Assembly (NCBI GenBank): GCA_000697335.1
Contig: JNEM01014655.1
Location: 1-11,193 of the forward strand
From: Conidiobolus incongruus B7586
Lineage: Eukaryota; Entomophthoromycota; Entomophthoromycetes; Entomophthorales; Conidiobolaceae
Direction: 5' to 3'
Length of the DNA stretch: 11,193 nucleotides
Below the pieces are notes generated by a model. The model was given only the letters and a program-made list of their open reading frames with translations, made no database searches and was not told the DNA's origin. Position 1 is the stretch's first letter. Every line of letters begins with the position of its first letter. Positions 1 through 8,930 of this stretch are shown piece after piece. The position numbers were made by a program, and so were the translations under genes.

Positions 1-2379
1 TCAAAAATAATTAAAATAAAAAATAAATTTTTAAAATTTAATTTTTTGATTAAAAAACTATATATTTATATATAAAGTCAAAAGCTATTATTTACATAAA
101 AATTGATAATATATTTAAAAATCATAAATTAGAAAATTTCCCATTTTTTATTTCTATGGTAATAAGATATTTATTCAAATTATTTTTTTTTACACTTAAT
201 TAATATTGTCAAAAAATAAAAGTTATTATTTAATATTATATTTTATTTTCCTTAGCAATATAATATAAAACTTATAAATTTTAAATTTCATTATTTTATA
301 TATTATTAACTTTATTTTATTAATTTTTATATACATCAATTAAAGTCAAATTGAATTTTTAATAGATATAATAATTAATTTTAAAATAAAGTCACCAAAG
401 AATTATATATATATATATTCAGAAATTCAAATGAAATTATTTTGATTTTTGCTAATATAAATGATATAGTTATAAAAAAATAATAAAAAATTATAATAAT
501 TAAAAATTAAAATGACTCAAATTCAATATTTTCTAATTACATATTCAAACACTATTGAAATATCTAAATTAAAATTTTTAAGAATATAATGTTATTTTTT
601 ATATTAAGGGTTTTATAATAAAAGATTAATATATCAAATGCAATTGGATTCATATAATTACAGTCAAGTTTATTTCTATTAGCAATATAAATTAAAATAT
701 TAAATGAAATTTAAACATATTATTAGATCTGTAACTGTTATATCAAGGGCAAATTTAAAATTTTAACATTAAATTGATATTAATAAAATAATTTAATATT
801 ATAAAAAATTCAATTTGATCACTATTGATTTCAAAAACTTATTTTTATGGTCTTAATTGAAAAACTAAATTTTGTGGTACATGTATATTTATTAATTTTT
901 ACCCTTTAAGAGTACTTGAACGGGTTGAATAGGTTATTTTATCATATTTTTAAACTAAACAATTGTAAACATCACGAAACTCTGTACTACCCTTGATTGA
1001 ATATATAAAGATTTCCTAAATTATTAAATGAAGCTGAAATGTTAAAACAACCAGTTTATAAACCGTTGATCTGGATAAACAGGGTTTGATTGATCTAGTA
1101 ACCGCACATAAATGTACAATAGGTAGTTGATTAGTATGTGACCTTGATTAGCTATATCCTTCCCAGGCACATGTTTTTTACTTTTATTAATTAACTAATT
1201 ATTGAAATTATACAAATATTAATATTTTGCAAAATAGCTAGAAAATTATTAAAACATAATTGATATATTGAAAATTATGAAAAATGTTATTAAGTTAATG
1301 TATACATATTATGAGTATTTTTTAAAGAGATTTTTCAATGCATCAGCTCAAATGACTAAATACAATTAACTCCTGAAATAAATATATACAAAGTGTCAAT
1401 TGGAACACAATATATTTGATTAATAATATAACTAATATCTATAATACCCTGACATAAATATATTATTTTTAATGGTTAATATCATTGTTGTTATTTACAA
1501 TACAAAAAATATCAAATACAATTGATATATTCATATAATAATCAAATTTATACAATATTACAAATATGTTTTAATTTAAATTTTAAATTTTTTAATTAAA
1601 TACAAATAAAAAAAATATATATTTCATTATTTGTTAATTTTAATTCTAAAATATGACATCTTTATTTTTCCAGACAATATTTTAATAATATATATCTAGA
1701 TTTAGTTAATTTATATTGATCGAAAAGCTGGATTAATTATTATTTGTTTAAATTTTGATAATATCAACAAGTATGAAGGTTCATTATTATACACTTCCAA
1801 CTTTATCAAGCTTTTGTTTTAAAATTTTAGTTTGATAATATTTATAGCTCAATGAATAATTCAAATTTAAATCCAATGATCATTAAGAAATAAAATATTT
1901 TAATCCAAATGCCTGTTATTTTATCTAATTTCATTATATACATTATAAAAAGTAAAACATCAAATTAAATGATGTAAATTTCAGAAATATATTAAAATTT
2001 AAGTAAGACTAGTTATTGAGTAATAAATCAATACAAAGTATATCTATCAAATTTAAAATTGAGAATAATCAAATATTAAAAAGATTCTCCTTGCATAATT
2101 TTATTAATGATTGAAAGGTTTGAAGGATAATTCACGATACTATTAAGTATATATAATCTTTAGCTATTCTAAAAATTTGCAACTGAATTTTAATAATGAA
2201 ATAAACTGATAATTTGATTAATTTAAACTAACAAATCAATTGAATATAATTAGTTAATCAAAAATGCTCAATTAGAATAATTATTTAAAATTTAACGTGA
2301 TAAAATTTTAATGAGAAAAAAAATATTAACTTTTTAATTGTAATTGGAAACATAAAAAATATTGATGAGTAAAATGATT
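1..2379. other. AT-rich intergenic spacer downstream of RPT6
   Basis: No open frame with protein-like composition was seen on either strand. Hand counts in the first 600 bases give only about 3-7 G+C per 60 bases, against 20 or more inside the exons. There is an (AT)n run at 404-418. The only compositionally distinct part is the island at about 900-1175, listed separately. The 3' UTR of the minus-strand RPT6 must lie just left of 2380. An AATAAA reads on the minus strand at 2105-2100, but in such AT-rich DNA this is weak evidence for a poly(A) site. Confidence 0.7.
900..1175. other. Island of raised G+C, function unknown
   Basis: This stretch has about 28-35% G+C by hand count (for example 21 of 60 at 1081-1140), while the flanks have about 10-15%. 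No frame stays open for more than about 25 codons. No tRNA cloverleaf, A/B box pair, C/D box pair or U6-like sequence was recognised. The word TTGAT occurs six times on the plus strand (993, 1066, 1086, 1090, 1127 and 1144). CACATA (near 1105) and TATGTG (near 1135) form a short inverted pair. It could be a small structured RNA, a decayed exon, or a regulatory element; the sequence does not decide. Confidence 0.35.
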
Positions 2380-3702
2380 TTACTTGAAAAGCTTCTTTAA
2401 CGATGTATTAGAATCAGAATCTTTCTTCATAACCTTAGCCACGGCCATTTCGAAATCTTCTTGAGTGACGTGGACACGACGTTCTCTGAGAGCGTACATA
2501 CCAGCTTCGGTACACACACCTTTCACTTCAGCACCACTAGATCCAGGCATCTTTTCAGCAATCTTTTTGAGATTAATACCTCTTGTCAAATTCATCTTTC
2601 TGGAGTGAATCTTGAGAATGTCAGCTCTGGCAGTTTCGGACGGGGGAGGAAATTCAATTTTACGATCAATACGACCAGGTCGAAGTAGGGCAGAGTCTAA
2701 AATATCGATACGATTGGTGGCCATAATGACTTTGATGTTCTTGGTAGGTTCGAAACCGTCCAGCTGATTTAAAAGTTCCAACATCGTACGTTGGACTTCG
2801 GAATCACCACCGCTGCTGCCACCACCAGATTCAACACGAGCAGACCCGATGGAATCGATTTCGTCCATGAAGATAATGGAAGGGGCATGCTCACGAGCCA
2901 TGACGAATAATTCACGAACCATACGGCTACCTTCACCAATATACTTTTGAACCAATTCAGAACCAGATACACGAATAAATTTACAGTCGGTATGGTGAGC
3001 GACAGCTCTAGCTAAAAGTGTTTTACCAGTACCTGGAGGACCATAAAGTAAGACACCCTTAGGTTGAGCAATACCGAGAGATTCAAAAAGTTCAGGATGC
3101 TTGACAGGTAACTCAATAACTTCTTTAATTTCTTTAATTTGCTTATCCAAACCACCAACCATATCATAGGTGGAGTCGGGAACTTTTTCAACCATCATTA
3201 AAGAGACCAAAGGGTCTATCTTATTGGGTAAAACCTTGTGTAAAGTATAATAATCGTTACGTAAAGCGACACGACAAGTGGGAGTAATGGTAGAGATATC
3301 AATGTTGTCATCAATATCAACAACATATTTACCTTCAGGATGAACCTAAGTATTACTTATTAATTAAAAACAATCATAAATAGTTTTAATAATAAGCTAC
3401 CTTAACCAAAACTTTTTTCTTTCCCATTAGTTTGACGACTTCGCCAACGTAAGAACCAGCTTCTTGCAATAAAGCTAATTCTTCTCTCAATAAACGTACT
3501 ATTAAATAAAATTAACAAAAAGAGTTAATTAATCAATATGATTAGAGATACCTTTAGCATTTAAAGTATTTCTCTGAGCTTCCAAACGTCTCAAGTTTTG
3601 AGTTTTTTCAATAACTGTCAACTCTAACTCCTCAATCTTGGACTGGTAAAAAGTTTGGATGCCCGAAGGTGGTTCGGTTTTAGTCGTTGTAACACTCGTC
3701 AT
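2380..3702 (-). CDS. RPT6: 26S proteasome regulatory particle ATPase Rpt6 (Sug1/PSMC5), three exons
   Basis: This is one of the six AAA+ ATPases of the 19S base, which unfold ubiquitinated substrates and feed them into the 20S core. Exons 3702-3552, 3498-3401 and 3345-2380 join in frame (151+98+966 nt) to 404 aa; yeast Rpt6 has 405. Residues about 18-60 form the N-terminal coiled coil, and about 65-130 the OB domain. The AAA domain follows: Walker A GPPGTGKT at 185-192, pore-loop 1 KYIG at 217-220, Walker B IIFMDE at 240-245 (D244, E245), the Gly/Ser loop before DSEVQ, and the second region of homology ending RPGRIDR with arginine fingers R308 and R311. The C-terminus SLKKLFK is Rpt6-type and lacks the HbYX tail of some other Rpt subunits. 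The start ATG at 3702 lies in an A-rich context, and the N-terminus matches the family in length. All catalytic residues are present. Exons have far more G+C than the spacers. The identity is secure. Confidence 0.97.
3346..3400 (-). other. RPT6 intron 2 (55 nt)
   Basis: It begins GTAGCT and ends ATACTTAG on the minus strand. It lies between codons (phase 0) and interrupts the OB domain between VLVK and VHPEGK. Both flanks match conserved Rpt6 sequence, so the boundaries are well supported. No strong branch consensus is visible. Confidence 0.94.
3499..3551 (-). other. RPT6 intron 1 (53 nt)
   Basis: On the minus strand the intron begins GTATCT and ends TTTAATAG. Removing it joins AAA G to TA CGT and restores the coiled-coil segment [11 protein letters not shown]. 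The phase is 1. TTAACT inside it is a possible branch site. Confidence 0.93.
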
Positions 3703-4420
3703 TTTAGTGTTTTTTTTGGTTAATTTATAAATTTAGTTAAGTACTTGATATACAGTAATAATAATATAGAATAAATAATAATTAAATTTGTATTAGTTGA
3801 ATATATATCAATTTTTTTGTTATAAAATTTAAAATTAAATTGAAGTGATAAAGATTAAAATTTAAATTAGATTTAATTTTTATAATTTGAAATAATTGAT
3901 GATTACGTAAATTCTATAAGTTTGTAATTTATTTAATCCCATAAATTTAAGCTAATCAACATAATTTAAATAGTTTACATTTCTCATTCAATTTATTTTT
4001 TTTTTCATTAAAATATTCATAGTTATAAGCTAAACCTAATTTGTATGATACAAAATAAGTTATTAATTTGCAATTATTAATTTTTTAGACTAAAATATTA
4101 CTTATTTTTAAAACCATATTACCAAGTTTTGAACCTAGCATTTTCTAGATTAGCATTGATTAATAAAATTTAATCCCATTAAATTTGTGTTTCAGATTAC
4201 GCAATCACTCCAATTCAAGTCATTCAGTTTGAAATTTAAGTTGGAAGATGAAGTTTTGATATAGAGAATACTACAAGTTCTGGTGTATACAATATATTTA
4301 ATAAACATTAATATTCTATATTTTCAAGAATCATATATTTATTTTTTAAAATAATTTTCAAGTCACATTGATTTTAATTACTATTTTATCATTTTATTCT
4401 CGAAATGACTAGAATTAATC
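3703..4420. other. Spacer upstream of RPT6, including its promoter
   Basis: AT-rich DNA without a protein-like frame. The RPT6 leader next to the ATG is A-rich on the minus strand. A CCAAT lies at 4210-4214 on the plus strand, about 510 nt from the start. I looked for the Rpn4 proteasome element GGTGGCAAA or its complement and saw none. No convincing TATA element can be told from the background. Confidence 0.6.
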
Positions 4421-4910
4421 GTAATTTGAAAATTAAAGTGGATTTCAATAATACTGGGAAAAGTGGAATGAAATATTCAGGAGTCTAAAAAAATACAGGT
4501 TTAAAAATTTTGTAAGGAGTAGTCATGTTAATACGATGCAGTAAGGGTTAATATTGTCATAATAGAATGATTAGAGGATGATTTATTCTTTTGAAAAGAA
4601 ATAATAGGAGAATTTAGTTCAAAAACTAGATTCTTTGTTTTATAGTACATTTATATAAAAAATTTGATAATGGTTTAAATGAAATATTGGAAATCATAAA
4701 ATGAGAAAACAATATATCATGTATGAAGTATGGCTGCTTGCGGAATTGATCATAATTGGACTCTTACAGGCAAGCAAGGGACTGACATATTAGTTGGGAA
4801 TGAAAGTATTAGTAAATGTGGTTCCAAAATCTTGGAGAGATAATTTAAATGTCATGAATACAGCAGAAAAGGGGTTAACAGATGGTCTATAGATTAAAGG
4901 GATGGGACTA
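4421..4910 (-). other. Probable 3' transcribed region of the bZIP gene (3' UTR or extra exon)
   Basis: The plus strand here is strongly G-skewed: 4441-4920 has about 103 G and 38 C by hand count. The same direction of skew runs through the bZIP exons and fades sharply left of about 4420. Blocks such as 4741-4800 and 4861-4920 have about 42% G+C, like exons. This suggests that the bZIP transcript continues leftward past the stop at 4911. A minus-strand AATAAA at 4587-4582 could serve as a poly(A) signal. A minus-strand frame stays open to 4790, so part of this region may be coding. A separate purine-rich plus-strand RNA is the alternative. Confidence 0.45.
4582..4587 (-). terminator. Possible poly(A) signal for the bZIP gene
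   Basis: AATAAA on the minus strand, about 325 nt beyond the bZIP stop and inside the G-skewed block. The motif is common by chance in DNA this rich in A and T, so only its position supports it. Confidence 0.2.
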
Positions 4911-6110
4911 TTAAACAGGGAAGCAAACATCCATTGACCTCTGCAAAAATGACAAATTGGCATCAGCATCGTGTTTGGATTTGTCGAAGGTGGAAGTTCT
5001 GAAAGCAGAAAGTCTTGATTCACGACCACAGTTTTGGCCCAAACGATCTTTATCAGTTAAAATAGGACTAGAACCACGGCTGGATGGGACTGAAGTTAAT
5101 TCGGATAAAGATGAATTGAAAGAATCCATATTTGGGTGATGATTCGTGTAAGTAGAATTGGAAAGACTTTGGTAGCTAAGAGACAATTGATTGAACTTGG
5201 CTCTTAAGTCGTCAACCTCTTCTTTCAAAGCTTGATTTTCATTTTGAATAGAGCAGATATACTCTTTGAGTTCGTCAATTTCATGTTCTTGTTGTTCAAC
5301 CTTATTCTCCAAAGTGGAAATATATTCTGAAATAAAATAAGCAAATTTGAAAAATTAAAAGTGCTTGAAAAATAAATTACCTTTTCTACGAACTCTAAAG
5401 TTTCTAGCTGAAATCTTGTTACGAATTTGCCTCCTCTCTTTGGGATTCAGATTGGCTAGCATTTCAATTTCTTCTGGAGTTAATGAGATGTCGGTGTGGC
5501 TCTCTAAATGTGACCCCTTTTCTTCGCCTTTGGCTTTATTTATAGAAGTGTTTCTAACTTTGTAGGGTTTGGAAGTTTTAGGTTGAGTTTCAGTAGTTGT
5601 AGATTGTTCTTTGGACTTGGGAGTTTGGGCCTTGGTGTGACGGATTTTAGTGTTGTTAAAGGAATTAATGCCATAGGTGGCATTGTTCTCTTCAGATTTA
5701 AGTTTTACTACAGTAGGATTATGAAGTGGTAGATTTTTAAGAAATGGTGTGGGAATAGTCAGGTGAGATGCATTCATATTGTCAATTTCCATAGCAGTAG
5801 ATTCACTTAAAGAACATACATCGATGGGACTTTCAGACCTGGGTTGAGAGTTCATATTAAGTAGTGTGGGGTCGACAGACATGGAGTTAAAATCTACAAA
5901 ATAGTCGTTTTGCTGGTTGATAGAAAATCCGAAAGGATTAGCAACTTGGGAAGGGGCCAAATCAGAGGCTTGGATTTGAGAAACTTGGCTATTATTTTCC
6001 TGTGCCATTTCTAACAAAAGGTCAGAATTAATAAAGGACTCAAAGGTCCTGCTAAAGTCATCAGAAATAGCTGGCTGATTAGGTAAAAGATTAATATCAG
6101 TAGGAGGCAT
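4911..6110 (-). CDS. bZIP transcription factor, two exons, C-terminus uncertain
   Basis: Predicted nuclear DNA-binding regulator that acts as a dimer. Exons 6110-5381 and 5326-4911 join in frame (730+416 nt) to 381 aa. Residues 1-210 are low-complexity, rich in Ser, Thr, Asn and Gln, and look disordered, as in activation regions. A conserved lead-in, LTPEEIEMLANLNPKERRQ, precedes the basic region NKISARNFRVRRK (231-243), which carries the bZIP signature N231-x7-R239. The zipper follows with heptad positions L249, Q256, L263, I270, L277, L284 and L291, and coiled coil to about 298. A Ser-rich tail contains SSRGSSPILT. The basic region is a type known from fungal bZIP proteins; target genes cannot be inferred. 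The start ATG at 6110 has A at -3 and opens the frame. The last 40 or so residues are doubtful, because another frame and splice-like signals overlap them. Confidence 0.9.
5327..5380 (-). other. bZIP gene intron (54 nt)
   Basis: It begins GTAATT and ends TTATTTCAG on the minus strand. It splits codon 244 (phase 1) exactly between the basic region RRK and the zipper start EYISTLE, and both sides are conserved bZIP sequence. Its length is a multiple of three, but it contains an in-frame TAA. Retention would therefore add GNLFFKHF after RRK and end the protein at 251 aa. Confidence 0.94.
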
Positions 6111-6273
6111 GTTGAATTGAAAACAAGAGGTTCAAGAGATGATTTGGAAATTTAGAGGGGAACTTAATTTAGTATAAGCCTAATGAATTTCCATAAATAA
6201 TTTAATTGTTTATCCCTGATTTCTCTCACACTATAAATTATTAAAGTTTCAACTCCACACTCTAACTGAATGC

Positions 6274-6326
6274 TGACACTAATTGGTTTATTTTAATCTA
6301 TTAGCCAATTAGGTTGAGTAGTGTCA
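6274..6326. promoter_or_regulatory. Inverted CCAAT pair inside a larger dyad, bZIP promoter
   Basis: TGACACT (6274-6280) is followed directly by AATTGG (6281-6286). After a gap come CCAATT (6305-6310) and AGTGTCA (6320-6326), the exact complements in reverse order, with 9 extra bases splitting the right arm. One CCAAT box faces the bZIP gene and the other faces away, about 170-200 nt before the ATG. CCAAT boxes are known targets of the fungal Hap/CBC complex; use of this one is inferred. Confidence 0.45.
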
Positions 6327-6440
6327 AAATTATTAATCAATAGTTGCAATAAAATGTAAATGAATTCATTATTATGAAACAGATGGGTATATTTGTTTTT
6401 TGATCAACCTCTCTTTCAAATATCAGATCTTTTTTAAATT

Positions 6441-6470
6441 TTATTTTCAAATATATATATTTGAAAATAA
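6441..6470. repeat. Perfect 30-bp palindrome
   Basis: TTATTTTCAA, then (AT)5, then TTGAAAATAA reads identically on both strands with no mismatch. It lies about 330-360 nt upstream of the bZIP start. The flanking bases (T at 6440, C at 6471) end the symmetry. It could be a dimer binding site or a cruciform-prone element. The AT core lowers its surprise value, but the TTTTCAA/TTGAAAA arms are not simple repeats. Confidence 0.85.
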
Positions 6471-6503
6471 CTTGATTATTAAGATTATTCTATAATGATA
6501 ATG

Positions 6504-6530
6504 TTTAATGAATTGTCACAGTTCATTAAA
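6504..6530. repeat. Inverted repeat, 9-bp arms
   Basis: TTTAATGAA (6504-6512) and TTCATTAAA (6522-6530) are exact inverted copies separated by 9 bases (TTGTCACAG). This is the third dyad within 260 bp upstream of the bZIP gene. Function is unknown. Confidence 0.7.
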
Positions 6531-6623
6531 TTTTTAATACAACTTCAGCCCTTCCATTTATTAAACATACTGGACAAGGATAACTGAAAATATAAATAAG
6601 TTAAGAATATATTATTAAGTTAT

Positions 6624-6630
6624 TGACGTC
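6624..6630. promoter_or_regulatory. CRE-like TGACGTC
   Basis: TGACGTC matches seven of the eight bases of the ATF/CREB site TGACGTCA (the eighth base here is C) and contains the GACGTC palindrome. It lies about 515 nt upstream of the bZIP ATG in DNA where G and C are scarce. CRE-type sites are known targets of many bZIP dimers, so self-regulation is possible but unproven. Confidence 0.3.
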
Positions 6631-6639
6631 CAACTAAAA

Positions 6640-8930
6640 TCATATTAGTTTATTTTAAAATCAATTAAGCTATTGACTAAATATATTGAAATAATGATCC
6701 GTTACAAAGATTACATTTGGTAATAAATATTTTTTCATTTGAACTCAATCATACGAATGTTAATTTATCAGTCATAAAATTTATTTCAATTTAATTCTTA
6801 AGTACTTTTACAGTATGTATGAGGTGGAAACTATTAATTTGCTGCATAAAAATGGAATTAAAAGGAGTGAATAAATGACATTGTAATTATTTAAAAATTT
6901 GAAATACTATAATCTTTGAATTTTAACATTGATTATGGGTTAAAACAACATTAAAAACACCAATTTGATTTATAATAATTTGAATATTTAATCTTTGTAT
7001 ATACCTGTATAATTCCCATTATCCAATTAGATATTTTAATCGAATGGAAGTTTATATTTTAATGTTTGAATGATTTCATTCCATGGTAATTAATATTATA
7101 TTAATTATATTGAATCAATGTTTTAAGATAGCTTTTATTCATTTGACTTTTGCCAATATCAATTTATAGCTAACAAATTATACTCTCCATTTTTCCCATA
7201 AAATCAAATGGAATAATTATTATCACACTCTTATTAGAATATATAATATAATTTCTTGAATGATATTTGGTGAAAAATTTATTCCATCCTTGGTTTAAAT
7301 ATACTGTGACTCGAATATTATAATTATATAAGTTTAAAATACATTTCGAATTTTCAAAAATACACAAAATAATAATCGCAATAATTATTAAAATGAATAA
7401 ATTTAAAGTTAATTTATTTTTATATTGTTGAATTGTTATCAAACTATTTTTATAAGCTATGTTATGGGTGAGATTTATTAATAATGACAATGATGTAATT
7501 TTATAAAGATAAATATATCAGCATCTGATCAGTAAATTCCAAATTTTGTATTATTATTATATTTAAATTGTTTTTTTGAATTTTAAGTTCCCTTAGCTTA
7601 TTAACTTATATTTTGTATACCAAATAATTTCATTTTTAATATATATAATACCATTCTATTGAATGAATAATTGTATCAGTCACTGAAACTATGTATTAAA
7701 TTTTCAATTGATTGACTGAGAGTATTTAAATTTTACTTCAAAATGTGTTAACCTATTAATCAATTAATATCCCAATTTCTGATTTTCAAATTACCAATTA
7801 ATACACTCATTCAACACAGAAGGAAACTTAAATTAGTTAGAATAAAAAATCAGAGTCTTTGGATACTATAAAATTCCTTAAGTATCATTTCTATGTTAAT
7901 TACAACTTGTAATTACCAACTAGTAATTATACATATATTTCATACCTAGTTAAAAATTTCCAGAAGTTTCTTAAATCTAACTCTTTTGATTACATCCTGT
8001 GAAAGTTTGACAAAATTTACCGATATCAAAATTATTTAAGAGCACCTACAGAATATATCTCTGATTATATAAATTGCTAATTCCAAAAATTCATTTAAAC
8101 TAATATAAATGTAAAAATATTGTAAATGTCAAAAGGTTATATCATTTCATAATTCATTATAGATAAATCATTGTATAAAATATTGATAATTTTAGTTTGT
8201 TTATAAAATGATATGCAAATTAATATGAGTTATACCAAGTAAATTTATATTATACCCTGTCTATATTGGAAATATTTTTAATCTCGATTTCTTTTTAGCT
8301 GATATTATTTTGGAATTTTCCAACTTCATTTAATATAAACTGATTCAAAGTTTGATCATCAAAAATTGTAAAGATTTTGCAGCTGCGAAAATTTCATTTG
8401 AAATATTAAAATGATAGTTCTTATTTTATTCAAATCCTCTCTGAAAATTTGTTTATTATTAAAAATAAAATGAATTTTATTAAAAAGCTCGTTAACTCAT
8501 AAAATACAGACACTTGCAGACATCTATTTGCTTAATAGGTACAACTAGGGACTTAAATTGTTAATTGTTGAATCCTATTTCACGAGGGTTAAAGAGATAA
8601 GATATCAAATATTGAATATTTAATATATATACATCTATTTTTTATCATAGTGCTACTTCCTTATTCATTATAATAGTTTTGATTTATTTAAACTATCATT
8701 ATTATTGGGATTTTTATATTAAAACCTAATTTCTATTTTTTCAAAACATTTCAAGTGGTATTTATAACAGGATGCTTGAAAAATGATATCATGAGAGGGT
8801 GATTCATTATAAATTAAAATTTAATTACCATGGTTCTGTTGATATTTTCCATTTCTATCAAATTTAGCCAATTTAGGATTAATTGATCATTATAGATATA
8901 GTTTATAAATCGACATAGACTTCAATTAGT
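6640..8930. other. Long spacer without a recognisable gene
   Basis: G+C is about 20-28% in sampled blocks, higher than at either end of the window but below the exons. A 106-codon minus-strand frame at 7170-7490 looks like chance in AT-rich DNA: it is rich in Ile, Asn and Lys, has no motif, and has no intron-exon context. Small dyads occur at 7862-7886 and 7897-7915. No tRNA or other RNA gene was recognised. Confidence 0.6.
7862..7915. repeat. Two adjacent small inverted repeats
   Basis: GATACT (7862-7867) pairs with AGTATC (7881-7886) across 13 bases. TAATTACAA (7897-7905) pairs with TTGTAATTA (7907-7915) around a single C. A further GTAATTA follows at 7923-7929. The function is unknown, and chance remains likely. 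Confidence 0.4.

Noticed and set aside
1081-1180. Possible Pol III A/B boxes in the G+C island
   Set aside because: GATCAATCA and GATCAACGG on the minus strand each miss the B-box consensus, and no paired A box or terminator arrangement fits.
2461-2972. Open frames on the plus strand (2461-2688) and in another minus frame (2769-2972) inside RPT6
   Set aside because: They are shadows of the conserved AAA domain, whose correct frame is certain.
5327-5380. HAC1-like unconventional (Ire1-type) intron in a bZIP gene
   Set aside because: The intron has ordinary GT and AG ends and typical local length, and lies before the zipper rather than after the bZIP domain. No Ire1-type paired loops were seen.
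4957-5565. Plus-strand open frames at 4957-5139 and 5365-5565
   Set aside because: They are antisense shadows of the bZIP exons; the second crosses the intron-exon junction.
7170-7490. 106-codon minus-strand open frame with a hydrophobic stretch
   Set aside because: Dominated by Ile, Asn, Lys and Leu as expected from AT-rich DNA. It has no motif, low G+C unlike the two real genes, and no sign of splicing.
8535-8580. tRNA-like piece: AATAGG and CCTATT ends with GTTGAATCC near the 3' side
   Set aside because: Only about 45 nt separates the ends, there is no anticodon or D arm, and the B-box match is imperfect.
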